Source of the DNA: JBNKFQ01 sp050289385
Lineage (GTDB): Bacteria > Pseudomonadota > Gammaproteobacteria > Pseudomonadales > Porticoccaceae
Reading direction: 5' to 3'
Assembly (NCBI GenBank): GCA_050289385.1
Contig: JBNKFQ010000336.1
Location: 1-31,737 of the forward strand
Length of the DNA: 31,737 nt
The notes below the pieces were generated by a model that did not search any database, had not been told where the DNA came from, and was given only the letters and a program-made list of their open reading frames with translations. Numbering within the stretch: the first letter of the stretch is position 1; every line of letters starts with the position of its first letter. The translations under genes were made by a program, and so were the position numbers. Shown here in pieces: positions 1 through 8,052 of the stretch.

Positions 1-54
1 CCCCTGCCAGGGATAAGGCATCGCTGGCGGCTGCATGCCCTGCTCCTCAGCCAT
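1..54 (-). CDS. holB: DNA polymerase III delta' subunit, N-terminal fragment
   Basis: Only the first 18 codons are inside the window; the gene runs off the left edge. The start ATG shares one base with the tmk stop codon (TAATG arrangement), so the two are translationally coupled. The fragment reads MAEEQGMQPPAMPYPWQG, and the 'YPW' segment is typical of the beginning of HolB, a clamp-loader subunit of the replicative polymerase. tmk-holB adjacency is a very common bacterial gene order. The identification rests mainly on this context because so little protein is visible. Confidence 0.7.
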   Translation of the reverse strand, partial: MAEEQGMQPPAMPYPWQG

Positions 55-683
55 TACACGTCCTCGCCAGCGAACTTTTGCAACACACGCGCAATATCAG
101 CCTGAACAGCCTCCAGAGGTTGTGAAGCATCAATCAGCTTGCAACGTTCCGGCGATTGTTTTGCGCGAGACAAATACACGTCGCGCACACGGTCAAAAAA
201 TTCATGGCGCTCTCGCTCAAAACGGTCAGGCTGGCCGCGCTCATGAACACGACGAAGGCCTGTCTCCACATCCATATCAAGTATTAAAGTCAGATCTGGT
301 CGCAAATTCCCCTGCACCAGTTGCTCCAGCTGTGCAATATGTTGCTGGTCCTGATTGCGCCCTCCCCCCTGATAAGCGTAAGTCGCATCGGTAAAGCGAT
401 CGCAAATGACCCATTTACCTGCAGCCAGCGCCGGTTTAATTATTTCATTCAGGTGTTGGGCCCGCGCGGCAAACATAAGTAACAATTCCGTTGTGTCGCT
501 GACTGCTTCATCCCGCGGAGTCAACAGCAAAGTTCGAATATCCTCGGCCAGCGGTGTTCCACCTGGTTCTCTGGTAACGATATGATTTTGTTTGCGCTGA
601 TTCAGCCAGCCATGAATAAAATCGATGTTGGTGGTCTTGCCAACACCCTCTACGCCTTCAATGGTTATAAACTTGCCTTTCAT
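54..683 (-). CDS. tmk: Thymidylate kinase
   Basis: Phosphorylates dTMP to dTDP with ATP, a cytosolic step essential for dTTP supply. The 209-aa length is normal. Visible motifs are the P-loop GVEGVGKTT (residues 10-18), the REPGG(T) segment, the DRF(T) motif of the thymidine-binding region and an arginine-rich lid after 'ERGQPDRFERER'. It lies 52 bp downstream of mltG and overlaps the holB start by one base, so it is a late gene of the yceD-to-holB cluster. Nothing is unusual. Confidence 0.97.
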   Translation of the reverse strand: MKGKFITIEGVEGVGKTTNIDFIHGWLNQRKQNHIVTREPGGTPLAEDIRTLLLTPRDEAVSDTTELLLMFAARAQHLNEIIKPALAAGKWVICDRFTDATYAYQGGGRNQDQQHIAQLEQLVQGNLRPDLTLILDMDVETGLRRVHERGQPDRFERERHEFFDRVRDVYLSRAKQSPERCKLIDASQPLEAVQADIARVLQKFAGEDV

Positions 684-735
684 TATCTGGTAATCCTGAA
701 TAAATTAATTCAGCTATCATTGACTTGAAGCCGAT

Positions 736-1755
736 CTATTTTGGCGATGATCGATAATTTTTTTGGCGACCGCTGCGCTGGTAGCGCCTTACTGCTTCTT
801 CATGCTCTGCGAGCGTAGTCGAAAAATGATGGCTACCATCCCCTTTTGCAACAAAATAGAGTTCATCCCCTTGCGCAGGGTGCAATGCTGCATAAATTGC
901 CTCAGCTCCCGGATTGGCAATAGGGGTCGGCGGCAGGCCTTTTATTACGTAGGTATTGTAAGCTGTTTTTTGACGCAAGTGCTGGCGAGTCAAATTGCCA
1001 TCATAATTTTCGCCAAGTCCATATATCACCGTCGGGTCTGTTTGTAGCCGCATACCTTTCTGCAATCGCCGCACAAACACACCGGCAATTTTTTGTCGTT
1101 CCTCTGCAACCCCTGTTTCTTTTTCAATAATCGAGGCCATAATCAGGGCTTCATAAGATGTTCGATATGGCAAATCAGCACTTCTCTGCTGCCACTCTGT
1201 TTGCAATGTTTCCTGCATTCTTTTATGGGCGTTACGCAGCAATACCAGACTTGTCTCACCAAGATGATAACGGTAAGTATCAGGAAATAACCAGCCTTCA
1301 GGATTACCCTCTATAAAGGAAAGTAACGCGGTTGAATCCGGGTTCTTCTCACCAGACAATTTGGGTTCTTGTCTCAACAGGCCTAACCATTGCTTCACTG
1401 TCAATCCCTCGGGAATGGTTACCTGATAATAAATTACATCACCACTGCTCAATTTATTCAGTAATGACAATGGTGTCTCACCAGTAGTCAGCCGGTATTC
1501 TCCGGCTCGAATATCCGTTTGCCCTGCGGCCCGAGCATATGCCAAAAGAATATTGGGAAATTCAAGAATATTTTTTTTCTTTAATTCTCGAACGACTCTC
1601 GTGAGGTTACTGCCCTCTTTAATCAAATACGATTGGGGTTCATCAAGTAGTAGCGGTTTATTCAATAATTCGTTAACAACATAAAGCGTAACGAATGACA
1701 ATATCGAGAGAAACAAACAGCCCCACAAGAATGGTCGCATCAAATTTCGTAACAC
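736..1755 (-). CDS. mltG: Endolytic murein transglycosylase (YceG-like)
   Basis: Cleaves nascent glycan strands at the inner membrane and is thought to terminate peptidoglycan polymerisation. The 339-aa protein has a single N-terminal membrane segment (about residues 10-28), a LysM-like region, and the YceG catalytic domain with 'LFPDTYRY' and the signature ASIIEKETG. The Glu at about 211 is the expected catalytic acid. I keep the GTG start at 1755 because an AAGGAG ribosome-binding site sits 5 nt before it. The ATG at 1740 has no comparable site. This start overlaps the end of pabC by 16 bp, consistent with translational coupling. Confidence 0.95.
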   Translation of the reverse strand: MLRNLMRPFLWGCLFLSILSFVTLYVVNELLNKPLLLDEPQSYLIKEGSNLTRVVRELKKKNILEFPNILLAYARAAGQTDIRAGEYRLTTGETPLSLLNKLSSGDVIYYQVTIPEGLTVKQWLGLLRQEPKLSGEKNPDSTALLSFIEGNPEGWLFPDTYRYHLGETSLVLLRNAHKRMQETLQTEWQQRSADLPYRTSYEALIMASIIEKETGVAEERQKIAGVFVRRLQKGMRLQTDPTVIYGLGENYDGNLTRQHLRQKTAYNTYVIKGLPPTPIANPGAEAIYAALHPAQGDELYFVAKGDGSHHFSTTLAEHEEAVRRYQRSGRQKNYRSSPK

Positions 1756-2597
1756 GGCAACTCCTTCTTCAGGGCATTTTGCAAGTGCCGCGTCCAGCCT
1801 CCAAGCGGCAACGACACCAAAGGGAATATTTCAAAAACCGGGAAAATACCGCACAAAGAATTGCAAATAAATACTTCACTTGCCTGCTTTAACTGATCGA
1901 GTGTGATATTTTGCTGTTCAGACAACAAACCAGATTCCGGGCACAGTTTTTCAATAATCAGTCGACGCATCACACCCGCCACGCCACAATTTTCCAGTGT
2001 TGGCGTTAACAGGCGATCACCAATACGCACGAATACATTACTGGAAACACATTCTATAACACGATCATTCCAGTCCAACAGAATGCCTTCCTGAAAATCA
2101 TCATCCACTTCTGCACGAGCCAGCACCTGGTCCAGGCGATTCAGGTGCTTGATCCCGGCCAACACCGGGTTTTTGGGCAACCGGTAGTTACATAATTTGA
2201 CACGTACTCCTTCACGAACCGCAACTTCCGAAACCTGAGGCAAGGGATGCCATTGCATAATAATATTGGGAGAAGCCTGGGTTGGCTGTGCATATCCGCG
2301 CCCTCCAACTCCGGCGGTTACCGTTATCTTTGCAACACCTTCACGCAATTGACGTTGGGCCGCCATTGCCAATAATTGTCTGAACTGTTGTTCTACAGTT
2401 TCCATCGCAACCGGAATCTGCAACCGCCGCATTCCGCAATTCAAGCGATCCAGATGATAGTTCAGCAGGTTGGCACGTGCTTGCCACACGCGTATAGTCT
2501 CAAATACACCGTGGCCGTACGCAAATCCGCGATCCATAACCGGGATCAGATCAGAAGGAACGCCATTTAACAGGCTAATAGAGGAAAGGGGGTCCAT
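1740..2597 (-). CDS. pabC: Aminodeoxychorismate lyase
   Basis: PLP-dependent fold-type IV enzyme releasing pyruvate from 4-amino-4-deoxychorismate to give p-aminobenzoate for folate synthesis. From the ATG at 2597 the product is 285 aa. An upstream in-frame TTG at 2630 would add 11 residues, but the protein family begins near 'SLLNG'. Family features are RGFAYGHGVFET (23-34) and the PLP lysine in LAGIKHLNRLDQ (K150). It is co-oriented with and overlaps mltG, as in many Gammaproteobacteria. The usual fabF is missing on its upstream side, and a terminator after acpP lies 60 bp before the start. Confidence 0.93.
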   Translation of the reverse strand: MDPLSSISLLNGVPSDLIPVMDRGFAYGHGVFETIRVWQARANLLNYHLDRLNCGMRRLQIPVAMETVEQQFRQLLAMAAQRQLREGVAKITVTAGVGGRGYAQPTQASPNIIMQWHPLPQVSEVAVREGVRVKLCNYRLPKNPVLAGIKHLNRLDQVLARAEVDDDFQEGILLDWNDRVIECVSSNVFVRIGDRLLTPTLENCGVAGVMRRLIIEKLCPESGLLSEQQNITLDQLKQASEVFICNSLCGIFPVFEIFPLVSLPLGGWTRHLQNALKKELPCYEI

Positions 2598-2659
2598 GCT
2601 CTGATTAAACCAGATTAGAGGCTCACACAAAAGCTGAACGACCCCTGAACTGCGGGCAT

Positions 2660-2687
2660 AAAAAAAGCCGCCGCGCAGGCAGCTTTT
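2660..2687 (-). terminator. Rho-independent terminator after acpP
   Basis: On the minus strand an 8-bp stem (AAGCTGCC / GGCGGCTT, one G-U pair) with a 5-nt loop is followed by a run of about seven T. It lies 16 bp past the acpP stop and before pabC. It probably lets the abundant acpP message end here while some read-through supplies pabC-mltG-tmk-holB. Confidence 0.85.
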
Positions 2688-2702
2688 CCAGTGTTTAAAC
2701 GA

Positions 2703-2939
2703 TTATTCAAGATTCTCGTTAATGTATGAGATCGCTTGCTGAACAGTCGTAATTTTTTCGGCTTCTTCGTCTGGAATCTCAGTGTCAAACTCTTCTTCCA
2801 GAGCCATAATCAATTCAACGGTATCCAGCGAGTCTGCCCCAAGATCTTCGACAAACGAAGACTCCGGCTTGACATTTTCTTCTTTAACCCCGAGTTGCTC
2901 AGCAACCATTTTTATAACGCGTTCTTCAATGCTGCTCAT
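2703..2939 (-). CDS. acpP: Acyl carrier protein
   Basis: Small acidic carrier of growing acyl chains in type II fatty-acid synthesis. From the ATG at 2939 it is 78 aa (MSSIEERVIK...), the canonical length. The phosphopantetheine attachment serine is S37 in DLGADSLDTVEL. The reading frame continues 42 codons upstream to 3065, but that extension is arginine-rich and unlike any ACP, so it is leader sequence. fabG lies upstream and a strong terminator downstream, so acpP can be made as a short abundant transcript. Confidence 0.98.
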   Translation of the reverse strand: MSSIEERVIKMVAEQLGVKEENVKPESSFVEDLGADSLDTVELIMALEEEFDTEIPDEEAEKITTVQQAISYINENLE

Positions 2940-3029
2940 GAGTCTAGTCTCACTCCTGTTGGTAACAGTTCGTTTCTTCCGCCTGGCCCCTTCAGTACCA
3001 ACACGGCGTGAAAGCGAGTTATTGTCGTC

Positions 3030-3080
3030 GGACAATTTGGGTGCGCATTGTACCGCAAAATTCAAAATGCGTAACCCATT
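3030..3080 (-). promoter_or_regulatory. Candidate acpP promoter
   Basis: On the minus strand a TACAAT hexamer (ATTGTA at 3047-3052 on plus) matches the -10 consensus at 5 of 6 positions, about 107 bp before the acpP ATG in the fabG-acpP gap. No good -35 is visible at 16-18 bp, so this is tentative. An acpP-specific promoter is expected from other bacteria. Confidence 0.35.
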
Positions 3081-3117
3081 TTGGGAAAAGCTGATTTTTT
3101 ATCTATTATTCAACATG

Positions 3118-3861
3118 TTACGCCATGTACATACCACCGTTCACATGCAAAGTCTCACCTGTTATATACGCTGCGGCGTCACTGGCAAGAAAGTTGACGA
3201 CACTGGCAATTTCCCCAGGTTGACCAAGGCGAGCCAGTGGTACCAGTGCCAGCAGGTTCTCCTTCGCAGCCTCACCCAACTCATCGGTCATATCAGTCTG
3301 AATGAAACCCGGCGCCACCGCATTGACGGTAATATTGCGAGAACCCAGCTCTTTCGCCAGCGCCCTCGTTACACCAGCCGCCCCCGCTTTGGTAGCAGCG
3401 TAGTTACTCTGCCCGGCGTTACCCATCGCACCAACTACTGAAGTGATATTGATAATCCGTCCCCAGCGCGCTTTGGTCATGCCCCTGACGCAAGCCTTGC
3501 AGACACGGTAGATTGAGTTGAGATTGGTGTCAATCACATCAAACCACTCATCGTCTTTCATACGCATCAAAATGTTGTCTTTGGTAATGCCCGCGTTGTT
3601 CACAACAATAGTGGGCGCGCCAAATTCCTCTGTAACCGCTTTCACGACAGCATCGACTGATTCCTGATCGGTTACATTCAGCACCATGCCGCGACCGCTG
3701 GCGCCACGCTCGGCAAGCCGTGCAGAAATTCGTTCTGCACCGGCTGCGCTGGTTGCCGTACCAACCACAGTGGCTCCGTTTGAGGCCAGTATATCGGCGA
3801 TCGCTGCTCCTATACCCCGGCTGGCACCAGTGACCAGAGCCACCTTATCTTGTAAACCCAT
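3118..3861 (-). CDS. fabG: 3-oxoacyl-ACP reductase
   Basis: NADPH-dependent reduction of 3-ketoacyl-ACP in the fatty-acid elongation cycle. The 247-aa short-chain dehydrogenase has the Rossmann motif TGASRGIG (11-18), NNAG (88-91) and the catalytic triad S141, Y154, K158 (in SNYAATKAG), and ends with a typical HVNGGMYM. It sits between fabD and acpP in the standard order. This is FabG proper rather than a generic SDR because of both context and sequence. Confidence 0.97.
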   Translation of the reverse strand: MGLQDKVALVTGASRGIGAAIADILASNGATVVGTATSAAGAERISARLAERGASGRGMVLNVTDQESVDAVVKAVTEEFGAPTIVVNNAGITKDNILMRMKDDEWFDVIDTNLNSIYRVCKACVRGMTKARWGRIINITSVVGAMGNAGQSNYAATKAGAAGVTRALAKELGSRNITVNAVAPGFIQTDMTDELGEAAKENLLALVPLARLGQPGEIASVVNFLASDAAAYITGETLHVNGGMYMA

Positions 3862-3932
3862 AATATTTCCTCAATGTAAATTCGATCTGCACCTTGCCTC
3901 GAAAACCCCAAAACGCGTTTGTCGAGCAGTGT

Positions 3933-4868
3933 TTATGTGTCGGCCAAAGCCTTTTCAAGACCAGCCGGATCTTCAATAGCCAGAGTGTTAACAGAACGCT
4001 CAATCCGTTTGTTCAAGCCGCTCAATACCTTTCCCGGACCGCATTCTACCGTAGTATTAATACCATTCTGTACGAGCGCGTGTACACAAGCTACCCACAG
4101 TACAGGCTGGTATATTTGCTCAATCATCTTCTGTTTGATCGCGGCCGGGTCTGACTCGACGGAGGCATCAACGTTATGAACTATCGGAATTTTCGGCGTA
4201 TTAAAGACTGTTGTTTCGATTTGTTGCGCCAGCTTGTCAGCGGCAGGCTTCATCAGCGGCGTATGGAATGGAGCGCTAACTGGCAGCGGGAGCGCACGTT
4301 TGGCACCTGCCGCCTTACAACCCTCAACGGCTCGCTCGACCGCTGCAGCGTGTCCGGCAATCACTACCTGGCCTGGTGAGTTAAAGTTGACCGGCACAAC
4401 CACTTCACCCTCGGCAGCGGACTGGCAAACCTCAACGATCGCGTCATCCTCCAGGCCAATAATTGCAGCCATCGCACCCACACCTGCTGGCACCGCCTCT
4501 TGCATATATGCACCACGGCAACGCACCAGATCAACCGCATCGCCGAATCCTGACACACCGGAGCACACCAGCGCAGACCATTCTCCCAGACTGTGACCGG
4601 CCATCATGGACGGACTCGCGCCATTGCGCTGATGCCACACGCGCCACAGTGCGACACTTGCTGTCAGCAACAAAGGCTGGGTACGCTCAGTAAGGCTCAT
4701 GTCTTCCTGCTGACCATTTTGCGCCAGATCCCACAAGTCATAACCCAGCACTTCCGATGCCTGGGCAAACGTTTCTGTGACGACAGGAAACTGGCTGGCC
4801 ACGTCAGCAAGCATGCCCGGTTTTTGTGACCCCTGGCCAGGGAATACAAATGCAAGGGTGTTTTTCAT
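3933..4868 (-). CDS. fabD: Malonyl-CoA:ACP transacylase
   Basis: Transfers malonyl from CoA to ACP, supplying the extender unit for elongation. The 311-aa protein begins with the FPGQGSQ motif (9-15), carries the nucleophile S93 in GHSLGE and the partner H202 in APFHTPLM. It is followed 71 bp later by fabG and preceded by plsX. No fabH lies between plsX and fabD, as in Pseudomonas-type clusters. Confidence 0.97.
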   Translation of the reverse strand: MKNTLAFVFPGQGSQKPGMLADVASQFPVVTETFAQASEVLGYDLWDLAQNGQQEDMSLTERTQPLLLTASVALWRVWHQRNGASPSMMAGHSLGEWSALVCSGVSGFGDAVDLVRCRGAYMQEAVPAGVGAMAAIIGLEDDAIVEVCQSAAEGEVVVPVNFNSPGQVVIAGHAAAVERAVEGCKAAGAKRALPLPVSAPFHTPLMKPAADKLAQQIETTVFNTPKIPIVHNVDASVESDPAAIKQKMIEQIYQPVLWVACVHALVQNGINTTVECGPGKVLSGLNKRIERSVNTLAIEDPAGLEKALADT

Positions 4869-4932
4869 CTTTTATATCCGATGTTAATAGAGTTATTTAC
4901 CTGCTCAGGTGACATCAATAATTACCCGAGCA

Positions 4933-5943
4933 CTATGCGTCTTTTTGCAATAGCGCACGTTCCAACTGGCGCGGCAAGTCCGTCCTGGCCTCATCAAGCG
5001 CCACCTCCAGGGCCCTGACAAAACTTTCGCTGTGAGCCGAGCCATGACTTTTAACCACGACACCGCACAGCCCCAAAAAACTCGCCCCGTTATACGCAGA
5101 CGGGTCCACGTCACGTTGAAAGTCTTTTAATACCCGCCTGGATATAAAACCGGCAAGGCGAGCCGCCAGGGAACGATGGAAGGATTCGTGTAAACGGCTG
5201 GCGACCATTCTGGCAACACCTTCGCCCGCCTTGAGTGCAACATTGCCGCTAAACCCGTCACACACCACAATATCGCTTTTGCCGAGATACAAACCATCGC
5301 CCTCGACAAAACCGGTGTAATTAAGCGACTTGTCCGACGCCAGCATGGTTGCCGTTTCTTGCAGCTCCTTGCTACCCTTGACGTTTTCTGCCCCGACATT
5401 CAGCAGCCCAACCGAAGGCCGTGCAACGCCATCTACAGCGGTAACAAGACAGGAAGCCATACGGGCAAACTGGTGCAGTTGAGCGGGTGAACATTCCAGG
5501 TTGGCGCCAGCGTCAAGGAGCCAGGTACGCCGCCCCAACGACGGGATAGCAGTACAGATCGCGGGCCGTTCAACCCCGGAAAAACGCCTTAACTGGGTAA
5601 CACCTGTTGCCAGCAGCGCGCCGGTATTTCCGGCGCTGACACAGGCTTGAGCATATCCTTGCGACACATCACGCACGGCCATCCACATGGATGAGTCGCG
5701 TTTTCGCAATGTTGCCAGTGGCTTTTCATCCATGCCGACAACCTGACTACAGTGTGTTACAAAAAGGTGCGGGCTGGCAGAGCCAGAACTGGAGATGAAG
5801 CGGCGAATAGAAGGTTCATCGCCAAAAAGCCTGATGTGAATATTCGGGTGTCGTCGCAAAAACTCAATGGCAGCTGGCACCGTGACGCGAGGACCGAAGT
5901 CCCCGCCCATGGCGTCAATAGCAAGGCAAACGGGATCTGCCAA
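4933..5943 (-). CDS. plsX: Phosphate acyltransferase PlsX
   Basis: Makes acyl-phosphate from acyl-ACP, the donor for PlsY in phospholipid synthesis, at the inner membrane face. The 336-aa product has the N-terminal signature AIDAMGGDFGP, SAGNTGA and the GDGLYLGKSDIVVCDGFSGNV region. The start ATG is 11 bp after rpmF, so rpmF-plsX are probably co-transcribed, linking ribosome and lipid synthesis as in E. coli. Confidence 0.96.
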   Translation of the reverse strand: MADPVCLAIDAMGGDFGPRVTVPAAIEFLRRHPNIHIRLFGDEPSIRRFISSSGSASPHLFVTHCSQVVGMDEKPLATLRKRDSSMWMAVRDVSQGYAQACVSAGNTGALLATGVTQLRRFSGVERPAICTAIPSLGRRTWLLDAGANLECSPAQLHQFARMASCLVTAVDGVARPSVGLLNVGAENVKGSKELQETATMLASDKSLNYTGFVEGDGLYLGKSDIVVCDGFSGNVALKAGEGVARMVASRLHESFHRSLAARLAGFISRRVLKDFQRDVDPSAYNGASFLGLCGVVVKSHGSAHSESFVRALEVALDEARTDLPRQLERALLQKDA

Positions 5944-5954
5944 AGAAAGGGGTC

Positions 5955-6137
5955 TTACTCGTCGTTACCGGTCTCAATCACCTTGCGACCGCGATAAAAA
6001 CCATCGGCGGTGACATGATGACGATGATGCTTTTCGCCGCTTACCGGGTCAACTGACAAGGTGGGGCCGCCAAGCGCATCGTGTGAACGACGCATTCCAC
6101 GCCTGGAACGAGTTTTACGACTCTTTTGCACTGCCAT
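5955..6137 (-). CDS. rpmF: 50S ribosomal protein L32
   Basis: Component of the large ribosomal subunit. The 60-aa sequence is nearly collinear with E. coli L32: MAVQKSRKTRSRRGMRRSHD at the start and GEKHHRHHVTADGFYRGRKV near the end. It lacks the CxxC zinc pairs, so it is the cysteine-free form. It lies between yceD (16 bp upstream) and plsX (11 bp downstream). Confidence 0.98.
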   Translation of the reverse strand: MAVQKSRKTRSRRGMRRSHDALGGPTLSVDPVSGEKHHRHHVTADGFYRGRKVIETGNDE

Positions 6138-6153
6138 GGTCTATCTCCTGTAC

Positions 6154-6681
6154 TCAATCATGTTTTTTTAACTGTCCCAGCACCTGGAACGGGCTGGATC
6201 GCTTTTCTTGCTCAATCTCACCTGTAGAGTAGCGATCCATCCCCTGACACTCGTTGCGATCGTGATAATTCACGCAACTTAGCACCAGCAGTAATTCATC
6301 CTCTACCAGTTCATACAAATCTGCACTTTCACCAGTAACCAGCCAGGGGTCGAGAGCTGTCGGCAACTGCTGAATGCTCTCTTCGTCCCAAACCAGGCCC
6401 ACCTGGATATTTGCCTGTAACTGCAAAGACATCGGCCGCAAACAGCGCTGGCAGGTGACCACAGCTCTGGTTTCGGCACGCCCTGACACCGTATTCACAC
6501 CCTGCCGGTTGCGCAAAAATCTCAACTCTGCGCTTACCGGCACATCGAGCTCAAGCACCGCATCCATCAATCGCGGCAACCGATCTTGCCGTATAACACC
6601 CCCCAGTTCTGCCTGCTGGCTGGCCAATTTTCGCGGATCAACCGTTCGCGGCAGCTCTCGTTTGCAGGGGGTAGTTTGCAT
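6154..6681 (-). CDS. yceD: YceD family protein (DUF177)
   Basis: Conserved protein encoded before rpmF in most bacteria. The family has been linked to 23S rRNA maturation or ribosome assembly. I take the ATG at 6681 (175 aa); the frame extends to 6792, but the added residues would run past the maf start and do not resemble the family. Visible features are a CQRC pair (77-80), two later cysteines (136, 145), and the acidic 'LYELVEDELLLVLS' segment. The cysteines could bind metal. The biochemical role is not shown by sequence. Confidence 0.9.
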   Translation of the reverse strand: MQTTPCKRELPRTVDPRKLASQQAELGGVIRQDRLPRLMDAVLELDVPVSAELRFLRNRQGVNTVSGRAETRAVVTCQRCLRPMSLQLQANIQVGLVWDEESIQQLPTALDPWLVTGESADLYELVEDELLLVLSCVNYHDRNECQGMDRYSTGEIEQEKRSSPFQVLGQLKKHD

Positions 6682-6790
6682 AGGCGCGCAATCATAGTGA
6701 CCCGGACCCCATAAGTCAAAAGAAAATCCGCCCGCCACCCGCAGGCCAAAGCGTTGTAGAATGCGGCTTGCGGAAACATTGAGAACGATC

Positions 6791-7369
6791 ATGGCTGCAC
6801 TTGTGCTTGCGTCTTCATCGCGATACCGTCAGCAACTGCTGGAACGCCTGCAAATCCCTTTCCAGTGTTACTCCCCCAACGTTGACGAAACCGCCCTGCC
6901 TGGCGAATCTCCGGTAGAGTTGGTCAGACGTTTGGCGCTGGCCAAGGCAATCGCCGTCTCCCGCTCTTACAGGCAACATCTGATTATTGGCTCAGATCAG
7001 GTGGCAGAACTGGATGGTGACATCCTTACCAAGCCCGGCAACCCTGCCAATGCACGCAGCCAGCTTCGCTTGCTGTCGGGTAGACAGGCCCGGTTTCACA
7101 CCGGCCTTTGTGTGCTGGACAGCACAACGGCGGAAAAGCAGGAGGATGTCGTAACAACAGAGGTCTGCTTTCGACAATTGAGTGACACTGAAATCGATAG
7201 CTACCTTGATAAAGAACAGCCCTGGGACTGCGCCGGCAGCTTCAAATCCGAACAACTTGGCATCAGTTTGCTGAATGAAATGCGGGGAATGGACCCTACC
7301 GCATTAATTGGCCTGCCACTTATTTGCCTGAGCCGCATGCTGCGCCACCATGGCCTGAAATTACCCTGA
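6791..7369 (+). CDS. yceF: Maf-family nucleotide pyrophosphatase (YceF type)
   Basis: Maf proteins hydrolyse non-canonical or modified NTPs; the YceF branch acts on 7-methyl-GTP. From the ATG at 6791 the protein is 192 aa, with SSSRYR at 8-13, the catalytic Asp in IGSDQV (D69), KPGN, and CAGSFKSEQLGISL, which closely matches E. coli YceF. It diverges from yceD across a gap of about 110 bp and converges with the HAD phosphatase gene, leaving 17 bp between the two stops. Confidence 0.93.
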   Translation: MAALVLASSSRYRQQLLERLQIPFQCYSPNVDETALPGESPVELVRRLALAKAIAVSRSYRQHLIIGSDQVAELDGDILTKPGNPANARSQLRLLSGRQARFHTGLCVLDSTTAEKQEDVVTTEVCFRQLSDTEIDSYLDKEQPWDCAGSFKSEQLGISLLNEMRGMDPTALIGLPLICLSRMLRHHGLKLP

Positions 7370-7386
7370 AAGGCCTGTTAACACGC

Positions 7387-8052
7387 TCACACCGCGCTCT
7401 TTTGCCTGTTTAAAATCGCTTCCTCCACCTGCGAAAAACAATCAACACAGGCAAATGGCTGGAAATGCCGCAATCGTTCGACCTCGTGGGCGCCGTATGT
7501 AACCGCCAGACCGGGCACGCCTGCGCGCAGGGCCATATCCATATCAAATTCTGTGTCTCCAACCATCACCGCCTGCTCGGGTTCAAGGCTGAAATGACGG
7601 GTCAGCTCCTGCAGCATTCGCGGGTGGGGCTTGGATTGAGTCTCGTCCGCACAACGAGTCGCGTGAAAAAAGTCCTGCAAACCTTTTTTTCGCAATACCC
7701 GGTCCAGCCCCCTGCGACTCTTGCCAGTAGCCACCGCCAACAGGTAGCCGTCGTTGTGAAAAGCGGTAAGCCGCTCCATAACATGGGGATAAAACGGTGA
7801 CGGCTCCTCATCCTTCGCAATAAAATGCTTCGAATAGCTGGTGCACAACTTTGCCAGCAACTGAGTATCCTGAACCTCTGGAAACAATGCGCCCAGAGCT
7901 TCGGTCAAACCAAGGCCGACAATATCCCGTGCCTGCTGCTCCGAGGGCGGTGGCAAATTGTTATCCACAGCCGCACACTGCAAACACTGCGCAATACGGG
8001 CCAGGGAATTGCTCAGCGTACCATCCCAGTCAAAAACCAGAAGTTTTGTCAT
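7387..8052 (-). CDS. HAD-IA family hydrolase (phosphoglycolate phosphatase-like)
   Basis: A 221-aa haloacid-dehalogenase phosphatase. Motif I is FDWDGT (nucleophile D8, acid D10), motif II the 'AVATGKSRRGLDR' Thr, motif III a Lys in 'SKPHP' and motif IV GDTEFDMDMA. The first four bases overlap the rluC stop (ATGA), so it is translationally coupled to the pseudouridine synthase gene, an arrangement also found in Pseudomonas. The substrate cannot be deduced: phosphoglycolate or another small phosphate ester is possible. Confidence 0.9.
   Translation of the reverse strand: MTKLLVFDWDGTLSNSLARIAQCLQCAAVDNNLPPPSEQQARDIVGLGLTEALGALFPEVQDTQLLAKLCTSYSKHFIAKDEEPSPFYPHVMERLTAFHNDGYLLAVATGKSRRGLDRVLRKKGLQDFFHATRCADETQSKPHPRMLQELTRHFSLEPEQAVMVGDTEFDMDMALRAGVPGLAVTYGAHEVERLRHFQPFACVDCFSQVEEAILNRQKSAV

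Noticed and set aside
2940..3065. 42-codon N-terminal extension of acpP
   Set aside because: Acyl carrier proteins start at the ATG at 2939; the extension is arginine-rich leader sequence.
2782..3441. 219-codon plus-strand frame across acpP and fabG
   Set aside because: It runs antisense through two unmistakable genes and their gap, with no family resemblance.
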